Source: UBA6144 sp964399165 (lineage in GTDB: Bacteria; Bdellovibrionota; Bacteriovoracia; Bacteriovoracales; Bacteriovoracaceae). Taken from it: a stretch of 64,000 bases of DNA. The notes beneath the pieces are model-generated. The model was not told where the DNA came from. It saw only the letters and a program-made list of their open reading frames with translations, and did not search any database. How positions within the stretch are numbered: the first letter of the stretch is position 1; the number at the start of each line of letters is the position of its first letter. The stretch lies in contig CAYNPO010000007.1 in assembly GCA_964399165.1 (NCBI GenBank), positions 62,001 through 126,000 of the forward strand. Reading direction: 5' to 3'. Positions 52,948 through 61,063 of this stretch are shown here, piece by piece. Both the position numbers and the translations under genes were made by a program.

Positions 52948-53820
52948 TCATTCCTTCTTCGCCGCGGGCGCGGATTCGGCGGCCGCGGTCACGGGCGCGG
53001 GGTTGGGCAGGAGCACCAGCACTTCTTCCAGCTTGTGGAAATCCACGGAGGGCGTGACTTCGAGGCCCAGGGTCATGCCCGAATCCTCGCGGTCGATGCC
53101 GGTGATCATCCCAACCTTGATGCCCTTGGGGTAGATGCCACCCACGCCGGCGGTGATCAGCTTGTCGCCCATCTCCACCGGTTCGGTGCGGTTGACGTAC
53201 TTGAGGGTGCAGCGCTGATTGAACACCCCTTCCACCACACCGTGGGTGCGGCTGCGCTCGATGAGGGCGTCCACGCGGTTGTTGGGGTCCAGGATGGTCA
53301 ACACGTCGGCATAGCCATTGCCCAGCCGGTACACGTAGCCCACCAGGCCCTTATGCGTGATCACCGGCGCCATCATGCGGATTCCGTCCTTCTCGCCGCG
53401 GTTGATCCGCAGGACCTTGAACTGGTTGGCGGAGTCCCACCCCACCACTTGGGCCAGGACCTTGGATTGGGAGATGTCCTCGGAGTGCAGGAGCATCTGC
53501 TTGAGTCGGAAGTTCTCGCGGCGGATTTCCTCCATCTGGAACAGGTCGCTCTCGAGCCGCGCGATGGTGGTCTTGAGGTGCGCGTTCTCCTTGGAGGTGT
53601 TCACGATGCGCAGGTAATTGTCCACCAGGTCATCCAGTTCCTGGCGGGTGTTGAGGAGGCTCTTCTGCACCGGGGCGACGACCTCCACCACTAACCGCTG
53701 GAACAACGTCATCTCTTCAAGCTCGAAGCGCTTTTGGGAGAGACCCCAAACCGCCACGGCCAACACGATGAGGTTGTTGACGATCTTGACCTTCGAGGAC
53801 TCCGAAACCATCCGTCTCAA
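52948..53820 (-). CDS. mreC: Rod-shape protein MreC
   Basis: A 290-residue periplasmic scaffold of the elongasome. One N-terminal membrane span (IVNNLIVLAVAVWGL), a coiled coil around 60-100, then the MreC beta-barrel region with VVGWDSANQFKVLRINRGEKDGI and DKLITAGVGGIYPKGIKVG. The first in-frame start is TTG 53820, nine bases after AAGG; ATG 53811 is the alternative. mreB is not adjacent in this window, unlike the usual mreBCD order. Confidence 0.95.
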   Translation of the reverse strand: MRRMVSESSKVKIVNNLIVLAVAVWGLSQKRFELEEMTLFQRLVVEVVAPVQKSLLNTRQELDDLVDNYLRIVNTSKENAHLKTTIARLESDLFQMEEIRRENFRLKQMLLHSEDISQSKVLAQVVGWDSANQFKVLRINRGEKDGIRMMAPVITHKGLVGYVYRLGNGYADVLTILDPNNRVDALIERSRTHGVVEGVFNQRCTLKYVNRTEPVEMGDKLITAGVGGIYPKGIKVGMITGIDREDSGMTLGLEVTPSVDFHKLEEVLVLLPNPAPVTAAAESAPAAKKE

Positions 53821-53910
53821 CGGCGCGCACCTTCGTTCTACGGTATTCTGTGACGCTTAACAGGGTATCCAAGGGCACGTGGCTTGCCAATCACCACGGC
53901 GCATTCTCCT

Positions 53911-53940
53911 TTGACCCGGGGAGGGAGCTGCCGCTAGAAT
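53911..53940 (+). promoter_or_regulatory. Sigma70-type promoter of the ppiD-like gene
   Basis: TTGACC at 53911-53916 and TAGAAT at 53935-53940 with an 18-base spacer, 22 bases before the ATG at 53963, which has GAGGAG as ribosome site. Confidence 0.65.
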
Positions 53941-53962
53941 GAGTCCTCACTGAGGAGCTTCC

Positions 53963-55453
53963 ATGAACAAGACTTTCACGTCCAAGGCCGCCACCTTCAT
54001 CCTGAGCACCATCTTCCTGGTGATCATCGTGAGCTTCCTCTTTGGCGACTACGGCCAGAACGGCGGCGTGCCCTCCCGTCAGGACGTGGCGACGGTGAAC
54101 GGTCTCACGGTGAGCCCCCGCGAGTTTCAGATGCGGCTCCAGCAGCAAGTTGACTTCTTCGCTCAGATGATGGGCGGCCAGCTCACGGCGCAGCAAATTC
54201 AGCAGATGGGCATCAAGGAAACTGTTCTCTCCGGCATCATCCAACAAAAGCTGTTGCTGTCCCACGGCGAAGAAATGGGCCTCGCCCTCTCCACCGAGGA
54301 AATCAAAGACGAGATCAAGCGCCTCCCCTACTTCCTCACCAACGAGCGCTTCGACGTGTCCAAGTACCGCGGCCTCTTGGGCGCCAACGGCTACACCCCC
54401 ACCCAGTTCGAGGAAATGGTCGGGCAGGACATCACCACCCGCAAAATGGAGCAAATGCTCTCCCTGGCCACCGTTTCAGAGGCCTACGCCAAGGACGTGC
54501 TGAGCTTTAAAACCCAGTCGCGTCCCGTGGAAGCTATTCGCGCAGAGCGCCAAGAACTGGTCAAGCTGGTGGCCGTGGACGACGCTGAGGCCCAGGCCTT
54601 CGCGGCCAAGCCCGAAAACCAGAAACTCCTGCAGGACCTCTACCAGGAGAACGCCGGCACCTACAACAAGCCGGCCGAGCTCAAGGCCCGTCACATCCTG
54701 TTCCGCTCCGGGGACAAGGACGCCGAGGCCCTCGCTAAGGCCGAGAAGCTCAAGGGCCAGCTCACCACCAAGAACTTCGGCGAGAAGGCCAAGCAACTCA
54801 CCGAGGATCCCACCGGCAAGAACAACGGCGGGGACCTGGGTTGGTTCCCCAAGGGCAGCATGGTGCCTGAGTTCGAAAAGGCCGCCGAAGCTGCCAAGGT
54901 CGGGGAGATCGTGGGGCCCGTGAAGACGTCCTTCGGCTACCACTGGATTTTGGTGGAAGGTAAGAAAGAAGGCACCACCCGCAAGCTGGAAGACGTGAAA
55001 CTGGAGCTGGCCCGCACCGCCCTCCAGAAGCGCAAGACCAAGGAGCTCGACCAGGTCATGGCCGAGACCAAGGGGCGCCTGACCCAGCTCCTCACCTCTG
55101 GGGACGCCAAGGCCATCGAGGCCGAGAAAACCCGCCTCAACGCCACTGTCCTCAAGAACACCCAGGTGGACCGCTTCAATCTGAGCCTCGCCAACCACGC
55201 CCTTTCCGCCGACGAGGGCAAGCGCCTCTTCGAGGCCGCTCCCGGCACCGTGCTGGATTTCTCCACCCCCGGCACCGTCCTCATGGTGAAAGTGGGCGCC
55301 GCCCCTGCGGGCAACCAGGCCGCTGAGATCGAGACCAAGCTCAAGTCAGAAGTGCAGAACCAGTCCCAGCTGTTGGCGCGCAAGCTGCGCGAGGAACTGC
55401 TCAAAGAGCTGCACACCAAATCCAAAGTCGTGACTAACCCCGCGATGCTGTAG
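53963..55453 (+). CDS. SurA/PpiD-like periplasmic chaperone with parvulin domain
   Basis: A 496-residue protein. One N-terminal membrane anchor (about 10-28) places it like PpiD, facing the periplasm. A SurA-N chaperone region (VNGLTVSPREFQMRLQQQVD ... IIQQKLLLSHGEEMGLALS) precedes one parvulin PPIase domain near 240-340 (KARHILFRS, GGDLGWFPKGSMVPEFEKAA, GYHWILVEGK). It folds outer-membrane or secreted proteins. The ferredoxin gene follows after 5 bases. Confidence 0.9.
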   Translation: MNKTFTSKAATFILSTIFLVIIVSFLFGDYGQNGGVPSRQDVATVNGLTVSPREFQMRLQQQVDFFAQMMGGQLTAQQIQQMGIKETVLSGIIQQKLLLSHGEEMGLALSTEEIKDEIKRLPYFLTNERFDVSKYRGLLGANGYTPTQFEEMVGQDITTRKMEQMLSLATVSEAYAKDVLSFKTQSRPVEAIRAERQELVKLVAVDDAEAQAFAAKPENQKLLQDLYQENAGTYNKPAELKARHILFRSGDKDAEALAKAEKLKGQLTTKNFGEKAKQLTEDPTGKNNGGDLGWFPKGSMVPEFEKAAEAAKVGEIVGPVKTSFGYHWILVEGKKEGTTRKLEDVKLELARTALQKRKTKELDQVMAETKGRLTQLLTSGDAKAIEAEKTRLNATVLKNTQVDRFNLSLANHALSADEGKRLFEAAPGTVLDFSTPGTVLMVKVGAAPAGNQAAEIETKLKSEVQNQSQLLARKLREELLKELHTKSKVVTNPAML

Positions 55454-55458
55454 GAACC

Positions 55459-55689
55459 GTGGCCGACAAGAAACACCGCAATCCACAGAACGTTCCCGGC
55501 AAGTACTACGTCGATGACCAGTGCATCGCCTGTGACGCCTGTTGCATCGAGGCCCCGCGCTTCTTCGCCATGAACGACGAGGAAGGGCGGGCCTACGTGA
55601 AGGCGCAGCCCATGTGTCCGGAGGAGGCGCAGGAGGCGGAGAATGCGCTTTCAGCTTGTCCGGTGGAGGCGATTGGGAACGACGGATAA
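55459..55689 (+). CDS. Single-cluster [4Fe-4S] ferredoxin
   Basis: A 76-residue electron carrier. CIACDACCIEAP near 22-33 and ACPVEAIG near 67-74 supply the cysteines of one [4Fe-4S] cluster, similar to the small ferredoxins of delta-type bacteria. The start is GTG, just after the chaperone gene. It is the last high-GC gene before the AT-rich island. Confidence 0.88.
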   Translation: MADKKHRNPQNVPGKYYVDDQCIACDACCIEAPRFFAMNDEEGRAYVKAQPMCPEEAQEAENALSACPVEAIGNDG

Positions 55690-55701
55690 ATTCCTTAATT
55701 G

Positions 55702-55986
55702 CTAATTAGGGAGTCGCTGTTCGAGACCGAATATCGGCTTAACAATCCCATATTTAGTTCTAAGTAATTCTCTAATCCCTGGTAGATGATCTGATATCTC
55801 GCCTTCACTGATTATTTTTCTAGTATCAACTTTCAAGAATTCTCTCGTCGCTGAATCAATCGCACCACTGCGGAGACTCCAGGCGCTCAGCTGCCCACTT
55901 GCTAGATCTAAATCAAAACTAATTTCCTCTCGGTGGGTTGAAGTCCCACCGCAGGAATAAGTGACCTTGATAAGTGATGTCGTCAT
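55702..55986 (-). CDS. Unrecognised 94-residue protein, third gene of the SIR2-HerA operon
   Basis: The product opens MTTSLIKVTYSCGGTSTHRE and continues with beta-rich sequence, then a helical, charged C-terminal half (DHLPGIRELLRTKYGIVKP). No signal peptide, membrane span or catalytic motif is visible, and I do not recognise a family. AAGAGGAGG sits just upstream of ATG 55986, and the gene lies 14 bases after the HerA stop, so it is translated from the same transcript. Its codons are as AT-rich as those of its partners. It could be a regulator, inhibitor, immunity or sensor component, or an unrelated passenger. Confidence 0.75.
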   Translation of the reverse strand: MTTSLIKVTYSCGGTSTHREEISFDLDLASGQLSAWSLRSGAIDSATREFLKVDTRKIISEGEISDHLPGIRELLRTKYGIVKPIFGLEQRLPN

Positions 55987-56000
55987 AGCGAGTCCTCCTC

Positions 56001-57764
56001 TTAGCTCATTATATATTCGAGCCACTCTTCGTCGGTATATTCCCATCTATTGAATTCAGGATCATGAGACCTGGGAGGAGGCGAAGCAGGCGGGGATACG
56101 ACTTTGGTTGGCAAAGAAGCAACTCCACCAAATACAATCGCCGTTCTTCGAGGCAGCCCTGGTATTCGAGATACCTCCTGTTTGTCGACCCACTCTGCAG
56201 CGACAGATACAGCTCTTAAGTCTTGCTCTGATGACAGACGAAAGACTACCCATGTACCACATTGAGCCAGGACCGTCGGAGACAACTCAGAAGGTCTCTG
56301 AGTACTAAGCCAAATGGAGACACCAAATTTCCTGCCCTCCTTAGCAAGTCTTTCATATGCAAGACTATGCTTCCCGACTTCATCGCTATCACTAAGCTGT
56401 CTAAGGTAATGGTGCGCTTCCTCTAGAACAAGCAAAGTTGGATATGTACGTCCCTGCCCTCTCTTAAATAATTCAAAGGCAAAAAGCTCGAGTAGTGAAC
56501 CCAGTATCAATGGCAACAAGTCATGCGCGACACTTCTCAAATCAACAATGTGCACATTCCATTGCGTACTATTTGATCCAAAAATTTTGTCAATTACATT
56601 TGATGACTCTGCTTGCCAGCTGAGAGGGCCTGTACACGGCGGCCCCTCGCCTACGTCAATTACGGACGTAAACTGTGGATCCTCGACGAAGCGACGGATG
56701 CGATTAACTAAAGGACTGATGTTTCCGTATTCAAATCCTCCTCGCTCAAACCCGCCGCCTTGGCGATTAGAAGGTTTGATAGAGTAGCTCTCAGCCGCCA
56801 ATGCCGCCAAAGCCATCATTGATGGCCAACGTGTCGCTGATACTAATTGTGTTCTCGCACGCAATTTATTGATAGAACGCGCAGCGGAGTTAGCATCACC
56901 AGGACGACAGTCTTCAACCAAGTTATAATCATTTTCCCCAACCACTCGAGCCGCTTGATGGTTTACGGACCATTCAACAAATTGCAAATTCTCGAGTGCG
57001 AAGTTCAAAGCGGGACGTTGTGTTTTCTCGCTTGGAAGCAGCAGACGGCCTAATCCATGGCGTCCCAATGCGTAATAGGGTATTTTGGCGTTAGGATCAT
57101 TACCAAATCTAGTAACTAGAAGCTTATCCTGCGCAATATGTGTGTTGAGCGCCTGCTCGTACTCCCCATTGATATCAAAGAGCACTATTCTCGACCTAGG
57201 GTACCTCATCACTTGCTGCAGTATTGCTGCTGTGAATGAACTTTTTCCCTGCCCAGTTCCACCTAACACCGCAACATGTCTGCTTAGCAAATTATTCAAG
57301 GTCACATTAAAACTTGTTCCTGACCTACTCGATAGACCTAAAGAAATCATCTTCTGGTCTGTTCTTGCACCATTCGTAATAACATCTAGCTCTTTTGGAG
57401 TAAGTGGGAATGCTTCCGCCCCGAGTGCAGGTGAGGATTGAGAGTCCGGAAAAAATCGCAGCTGATTCTCGCCCTTGTCAATAAAACCAACCACTACCGC
57501 TAAAAGGTTCCTTAACGGCTCATTGTCGAAATGAGTCTTAACTGAGGCATCATGCACTTCTTTTGGTTCAGCAAATTTGAGGGCCTGCACTCGCAGAACA
57601 AGCAGTCGCGATCCTGCTCTCACACCAAACATACTACCGACATCCGTCACGCTTCCTATGCCGTGACGATGAGCAGCTAGTTGTCCTTTATGCTCATTAA
57701 GTAGGTTTAAGGTTATATGTGCTCCCTCAATTGAAACGACATAAGCAAATGCACAGCGACTCAT
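56001..57764 (-). CDS. HerA-type hexameric ATPase of a SIR2-HerA defence system
   Basis: A 587-residue FtsK/HerA-superfamily ATPase. An N-terminal HAS-barrel-like region (about 1-65) precedes the ATPase with Walker A GGTGQGKSS at 168-176 and Walker B TLLVLEEAHHYL at 443-454, a sensor STQRPSEL near 491-498 and an arginine-rich end. In SIR2-HerA systems HerA forms a hexamer that assembles with SIR2 to sense phage and trigger NAD+ loss or DNA cleavage. The ATG overlaps the SIR2 stop by 4 bases. Base composition is AT-rich compared with the ferredoxin and flagellar genes that flank the island. Confidence 0.9.
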   Translation of the reverse strand: MSRCAFAYVVSIEGAHITLNLLNEHKGQLAAHRHGIGSVTDVGSMFGVRAGSRLLVLRVQALKFAEPKEVHDASVKTHFDNEPLRNLLAVVVGFIDKGENQLRFFPDSQSSPALGAEAFPLTPKELDVITNGARTDQKMISLGLSSRSGTSFNVTLNNLLSRHVAVLGGTGQGKSSFTAAILQQVMRYPRSRIVLFDINGEYEQALNTHIAQDKLLVTRFGNDPNAKIPYYALGRHGLGRLLLPSEKTQRPALNFALENLQFVEWSVNHQAARVVGENDYNLVEDCRPGDANSAARSINKLRARTQLVSATRWPSMMALAALAAESYSIKPSNRQGGGFERGGFEYGNISPLVNRIRRFVEDPQFTSVIDVGEGPPCTGPLSWQAESSNVIDKIFGSNSTQWNVHIVDLRSVAHDLLPLILGSLLELFAFELFKRGQGRTYPTLLVLEEAHHYLRQLSDSDEVGKHSLAYERLAKEGRKFGVSIWLSTQRPSELSPTVLAQCGTWVVFRLSSEQDLRAVSVAAEWVDKQEVSRIPGLPRRTAIVFGGVASLPTKVVSPPASPPPRSHDPEFNRWEYTDEEWLEYIMS

Positions 57765-59005
57765 TCAGCGTCCTCATGCAATGAGGGTTGTGCATTCCAT
57801 GCTTTGAGGTAGGCCCTTATGGCGTGAGACTGCTCATCAAAAAGGGCTGAGTCAGGAAGGTATTTAACAAATTCTGTGAAGTGCGATGCCTCCCCGCCTC
57901 CAACGAGGGTGATCTGCGGAAGCTGAAGCTCAGCAACTTTCCTAACCCACGGTTTGGTTTTCGCTAGTTTCCAGGATCCGCCCTCAGCCTCTAGCTCCGG
58001 CAGAACGATCACAAGTTGCAAAGTTGGATTGTGCAACGCCATCTGAATCACTCTATTCAAATGTTCATCTGCGAAAGAGTAGCCACAAATAATAAGTGAG
58101 GCTTGAGGCCGACTAAGAAATTCTGAAAAACGCCGAAAAAGCTCACCAAATACAAATCCAGCGGTTTGCTGGTACTTCAGGGCTCCGGGCAATACTAAGA
58201 ATTCGGCGGGACTCTCGCCACCATCAATAAACTTCTTAAGATTTTGCCATAGCGATCGGCAAGAAGACTCAATAACTGCATCAGCTCGTGTTCGCCAAGA
58301 TAGCGATCCATGCAACTTAACAAGCGCAATATTGTAGGTGCCGTTGCTTGCTTCTCCGCGTGCCCTCGTATTTCTAAATCCCAAATCAAAGTGTGATGGA
58401 GAAAAAGATCTGAAGTGCATCCCCGAGAACCCGTTTATGATGTGCAGCCCCAACGATTCAGCGGCCCACTCCACAGCCAAATCGTAATTTGTTGTAAACA
58501 CATATGGGTAAGCTTGCCCGGGCTGTCGAGCCGAGCAAATCTTTTGTAAAGTATTTCTGTGTGCATGAAGTTCTTTGGGTAACGCTTCGACTCTATGAGG
58601 GTTCTTCCACAGATCCTGCAAAAGTATTGCCGCCTGAAAGATTGATCTCTTTATATTCTCAATCACTTCAGCCAATCTCTGCTTCTCCTCATGCCCGGAC
58701 CGGTTCCACTCAAGAAGGGCAACTTGAAGAGAGTCGGCCAGTTCTTCAACATTGATTGAATTCAAATCTCGGCTAATGAATTCGTTCTCCTCCAACCAAT
58801 CTGCATCATCTGAATAGTTTGACTCGAAGAAATCCCACACTTGACTAAGGGTCATGCCGCCCAATTCTCCGCAAGAAGCACCAGCCCCTAGAAATATCGC
58901 TACATTCTCCAGGCGCACAATTGCTGCAAGATGAGCTCGCAACTCATCCTCAGACATCCACTGTTCGCCCCTGCGGACCAGTAGCCCTTTGCTCGACTTT
59001 GCCAT
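57761..59005 (-). CDS. SIR2-domain NADase of a SIR2-HerA defence system
   Basis: A 414-residue protein. The SIR2 Rossmann residues are all present: FLGAGAS at 38-44, TTNYD at 171-175 (Asn and Asp contacting NAD), LHGS at 231-234 with H232 as the probable catalytic histidine, and ICGYSFADEHLNRVI near 310. Defence-associated SIR2 proteins hydrolyse NAD+ to abort phage growth. ATG 59005 is used; an in-frame TTG at 59026 is less likely. It is first in the minus-strand operon and overlaps herA by ATGA. Confidence 0.9.
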   Translation of the reverse strand: MAKSSKGLLVRRGEQWMSEDELRAHLAAIVRLENVAIFLGAGASCGELGGMTLSQVWDFFESNYSDDADWLEENEFISRDLNSINVEELADSLQVALLEWNRSGHEEKQRLAEVIENIKRSIFQAAILLQDLWKNPHRVEALPKELHAHRNTLQKICSARQPGQAYPYVFTTNYDLAVEWAAESLGLHIINGFSGMHFRSFSPSHFDLGFRNTRARGEASNGTYNIALVKLHGSLSWRTRADAVIESSCRSLWQNLKKFIDGGESPAEFLVLPGALKYQQTAGFVFGELFRRFSEFLSRPQASLIICGYSFADEHLNRVIQMALHNPTLQLVIVLPELEAEGGSWKLAKTKPWVRKVAELQLPQITLVGGGEASHFTEFVKYLPDSALFDEQSHAIRAYLKAWNAQPSLHEDAE

Positions 59006-59064
59006 GCTGATTCTCTCTAATTGCAAATGTTAGGAAGCCTAGGATTATTCTAGTGGTAAATTTT

Positions 59065-59078
59065 CATACGAGCGTATG
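59065..59078. promoter_or_regulatory. Palindrome inside a candidate SIR2-HerA promoter
   Basis: CATACG (59065-59070) and CGTATG (59073-59078) make a perfect 6-bp inverted repeat with a 2-base centre. On the minus strand it lies in the 17-base spacer between TTTACC (59083-59088) and GAAAAT (59060-59065), each a 4-of-6 match to promoter consensus. A repressor or activator could bind here. The promoter call is weak. Confidence 0.4.
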
Positions 59079-59160
59079 CACAGGTAAATTAGGAATGAAT
59101 TAAGGGAGAGAGAGAATTGCGTTACATGCGAGAAGAGAAGTTGTTAAGCATAACTAAATA

Positions 59161-59186
59161 AGAGGGGCTCCCTCAGGAGCCCCTCT
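59161..59186. terminator. Terminator between flgE and the defence island
   Basis: AGAGGGGCTCC (59161-59171) and GGAGCCCCTCT (59176-59186) form a perfect 11-bp stem with a CTCA loop. It is downstream of flgE on the minus strand. The minus-strand tail is TTATTTAG and the plus-strand tail TTTTCC. Confidence 0.8.
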
Positions 59187-59227
59187 TTTCCTTACTTCTT
59201 GCGCTATTCAGGTCATGTCAGCGGCTA

Positions 59228-60508
59228 TCACCGCTTGATGTTCAGAACTTCCTGCAGCATCTGGTCGCTGGTGGTCAGCGTCCGGGTGTTGGCCTGGAAG
59301 TTACGTTGGGCGGCCATCATGCTGATGAACTCGTTGGCCACGTCCACGTTGGAGAGCTCGATGGACTTGGAGACCACTTCGCCGCGGCCGTCGGCGCCGG
59401 GCTTGCCGAGGGCGGCTTGGCCGGAACGACGGGTTTCTTTGAACAGGTTTTTACCGGTCTTGAAGAGGCCTTCGTTGTCCTCGAACTTGGCGATGGCGAT
59501 CTGGCCGATGTCACGCTGGACGCCGTTGTCGTAGACCGCGGTGAGCACGCCGTCGTCGTTGAAGGACATGGAGGCGAGGGTCGCCGCGCTTGAGCCGTCC
59601 TGGGTGTGGCGGGCCACGGTGGACTTGGAACCGAACTGGGTGGAGGCTTCGAGGCCGGTGCCGCCTTCCTTCACGGATTTGCCGAAGTCGAAGGCGATCT
59701 TCTGACCTTGGGCCGCGCCCTTGTTGAAGTTGAAGGAGTTGTTCTTCTCCACTTCCTCCTCGAGTACGCCCTTCTGGTTGAACTTCAGGGAGCCGGAGGC
59801 CATCTCCACCATCTTACCGGGCTGTCCGCCCTGGGCCTCGGCGCCGTCCACCATGGCGTGGTAGTCCCACTGGCCGTCGGCGGTCTTGTTGAAGTACATG
59901 GTCACCAAGTGCGCGGTACCGACGTTGTCGTAGACGGTGATGGAGTTGTTGAAGTTGGAGGTCTTCTCGGGACGGTTCGGATCGAACTGCATCACGTTCT
60001 CGCGGGTGTCCAGGTTCATGGAGAAGTTCACGCTGGAGGTGGCGGTGGCGGGAATGGTGGTGTTGCCCAGCTTGATGGGGGCCAGCTGGTTGGTGATCTT
60101 GCCCTTGTCGTCAGGCATGTAGCCGTTCACCTTGTAACCGTCGCCGGTGACCATGTGCCCTTCTTTGTCGAAGTGGAAGGAGCCGTCACGGGTGTAGCCC
60201 TTGCCGAACGGGGCGTCGACCATGAAGAAGCCGTTGCCGTTCAGGGCGAGGTCGGTGATGTTGCTGGTGCGGGAGATGGAGCCCTGGACCCATTGGGGGG
60301 TCACGTGGGCCAGGCGCGTACCGGAACCGATCTGGTCGCCGCCTTCGATGCCCTTGAGGGATGAAGCGATCATGTCCTGGAATTCAGCGCGGCTGCTCTT
60401 GAAGCCGAAGGTCCCGGCGTTGGCGATGTTGTCGCCGATGACGCTCATGGACTGCCCGGCGGCGTGAAGGCCAGAGATACCGGTGTTGAACGAGGAAAGA
60501 ATGCTCAT
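59228..60508 (-). CDS. flgE: Flagellar hook protein FlgE
   Basis: Forms the hook joining the flagellar rod and filament. The 426-residue product has the rod/hook N-terminus SFNTGISGLHAAGQSMSVIGDNIANAGT (split here by the family's flg_bb_rod motif), the FlgE D2 region in the middle and the C-terminus VANEFISMMAAQRNFQANTRT. AGGAGGGA precedes the ATG. It is the last gene of the minus-strand flagellar run. Confidence 0.97.
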   Translation of the reverse strand: MSILSSFNTGISGLHAAGQSMSVIGDNIANAGTFGFKSSRAEFQDMIASSLKGIEGGDQIGSGTRLAHVTPQWVQGSISRTSNITDLALNGNGFFMVDAPFGKGYTRDGSFHFDKEGHMVTGDGYKVNGYMPDDKGKITNQLAPIKLGNTTIPATATSSVNFSMNLDTRENVMQFDPNRPEKTSNFNNSITVYDNVGTAHLVTMYFNKTADGQWDYHAMVDGAEAQGGQPGKMVEMASGSLKFNQKGVLEEEVEKNNSFNFNKGAAQGQKIAFDFGKSVKEGGTGLEASTQFGSKSTVARHTQDGSSAATLASMSFNDDGVLTAVYDNGVQRDIGQIAIAKFEDNEGLFKTGKNLFKETRRSGQAALGKPGADGRGEVVSKSIELSNVDVANEFISMMAAQRNFQANTRTLTTSDQMLQEVLNIKR

Positions 60509-60622
60509 TACGTCCCTCCTAGACGGTTTGTGTTTGGACCCCGGGAGTGCGACAGACTCTCGAGGGGGGCCTCCGTGGAAGGACCGGCCTTTCCCAAACG
60601 CGTTCGTTAATTTTCTTCCGTC

Positions 60623-60639
60623 CCGGACATCCTGTCCGG
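60623..60639. repeat. Short stem-loop between the flagellar operon protein gene and flgE
   Basis: CCGGACA (60623-60629) and TGTCCGG (60633-60639) form a perfect 7-bp stem with a 3-base loop. There is no U-tract on the minus strand, so it may protect or attenuate the mRNA ahead of the abundant flgE message. The rest of 60509-60650 shows no clear sigma54 or sigma28 promoter. Confidence 0.4.
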
Positions 60640-60650
60640 TCCGCGTGTAC

Positions 60651-61052
60651 CTAGTTCATGAAAATGGTCGAATCGATCTTGGTGAAAACGTTCTCACCCA
60701 TGCTGTCCTTGTCCACCGCCGTCACCACCATCCCGCGGTCCACGTCGAGGACGTAGGCCGCTTTTCCGGTGATCACGAGGGAATCGTGGCCGCCCTTGGT
60801 CCTGAGCTTGCCCAGGGCCTCCTGCAGCTTCAAGTATTCCGCGCCGTCGAAGGCGATGTTGCGTTCCTCGAGGCGTTTCGCGGCGTGGGTGGACAGGCTC
60901 ACGTCGGATTTCGACGGCGCCTCTGCCTTGCCCATCAGTTTCGCGAACTCGCTCTGCTGCCCGTCCTTGAGACGGTTGGCCTCGCCAACACGCTCTTTCC
61001 CGCCGGGCAACCCGGAGACCTGGGGAATCAGCATGTCGTTGATGCGTGCCAC
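60651..61052 (-). CDS. Flagellar operon protein (TIGR02530-type)
   Basis: A 133-residue cytoplasmic protein. SLSTHAAKRLEERNI and the C-terminal GKAAYVLDVDRGMVVTAVDKDSMGENVFTKID match the small uncharacterised protein found between flgD and flgE in Bacillus, spirochaetes and delta-type bacteria. Its exact role in hook assembly is unknown. The position here is the conserved one. Confidence 0.85.
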   Translation of the reverse strand: MARINDMLIPQVSGLPGGKERVGEANRLKDGQQSEFAKLMGKAEAPSKSDVSLSTHAAKRLEERNIAFDGAEYLKLQEALGKLRTKGGHDSLVITGKAAYVLDVDRGMVVTAVDKDSMGENVFTKIDSTIFMN

Positions 61053-61063
61053 TTCTCTTCCTC

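Noticed and set aside
55690..59160. Search for flanking direct repeats or an integrase marking the defence island as a mobile element
   Set aside because: I found no convincing direct repeats, tRNA gene, integrase or transposase at either boundary.
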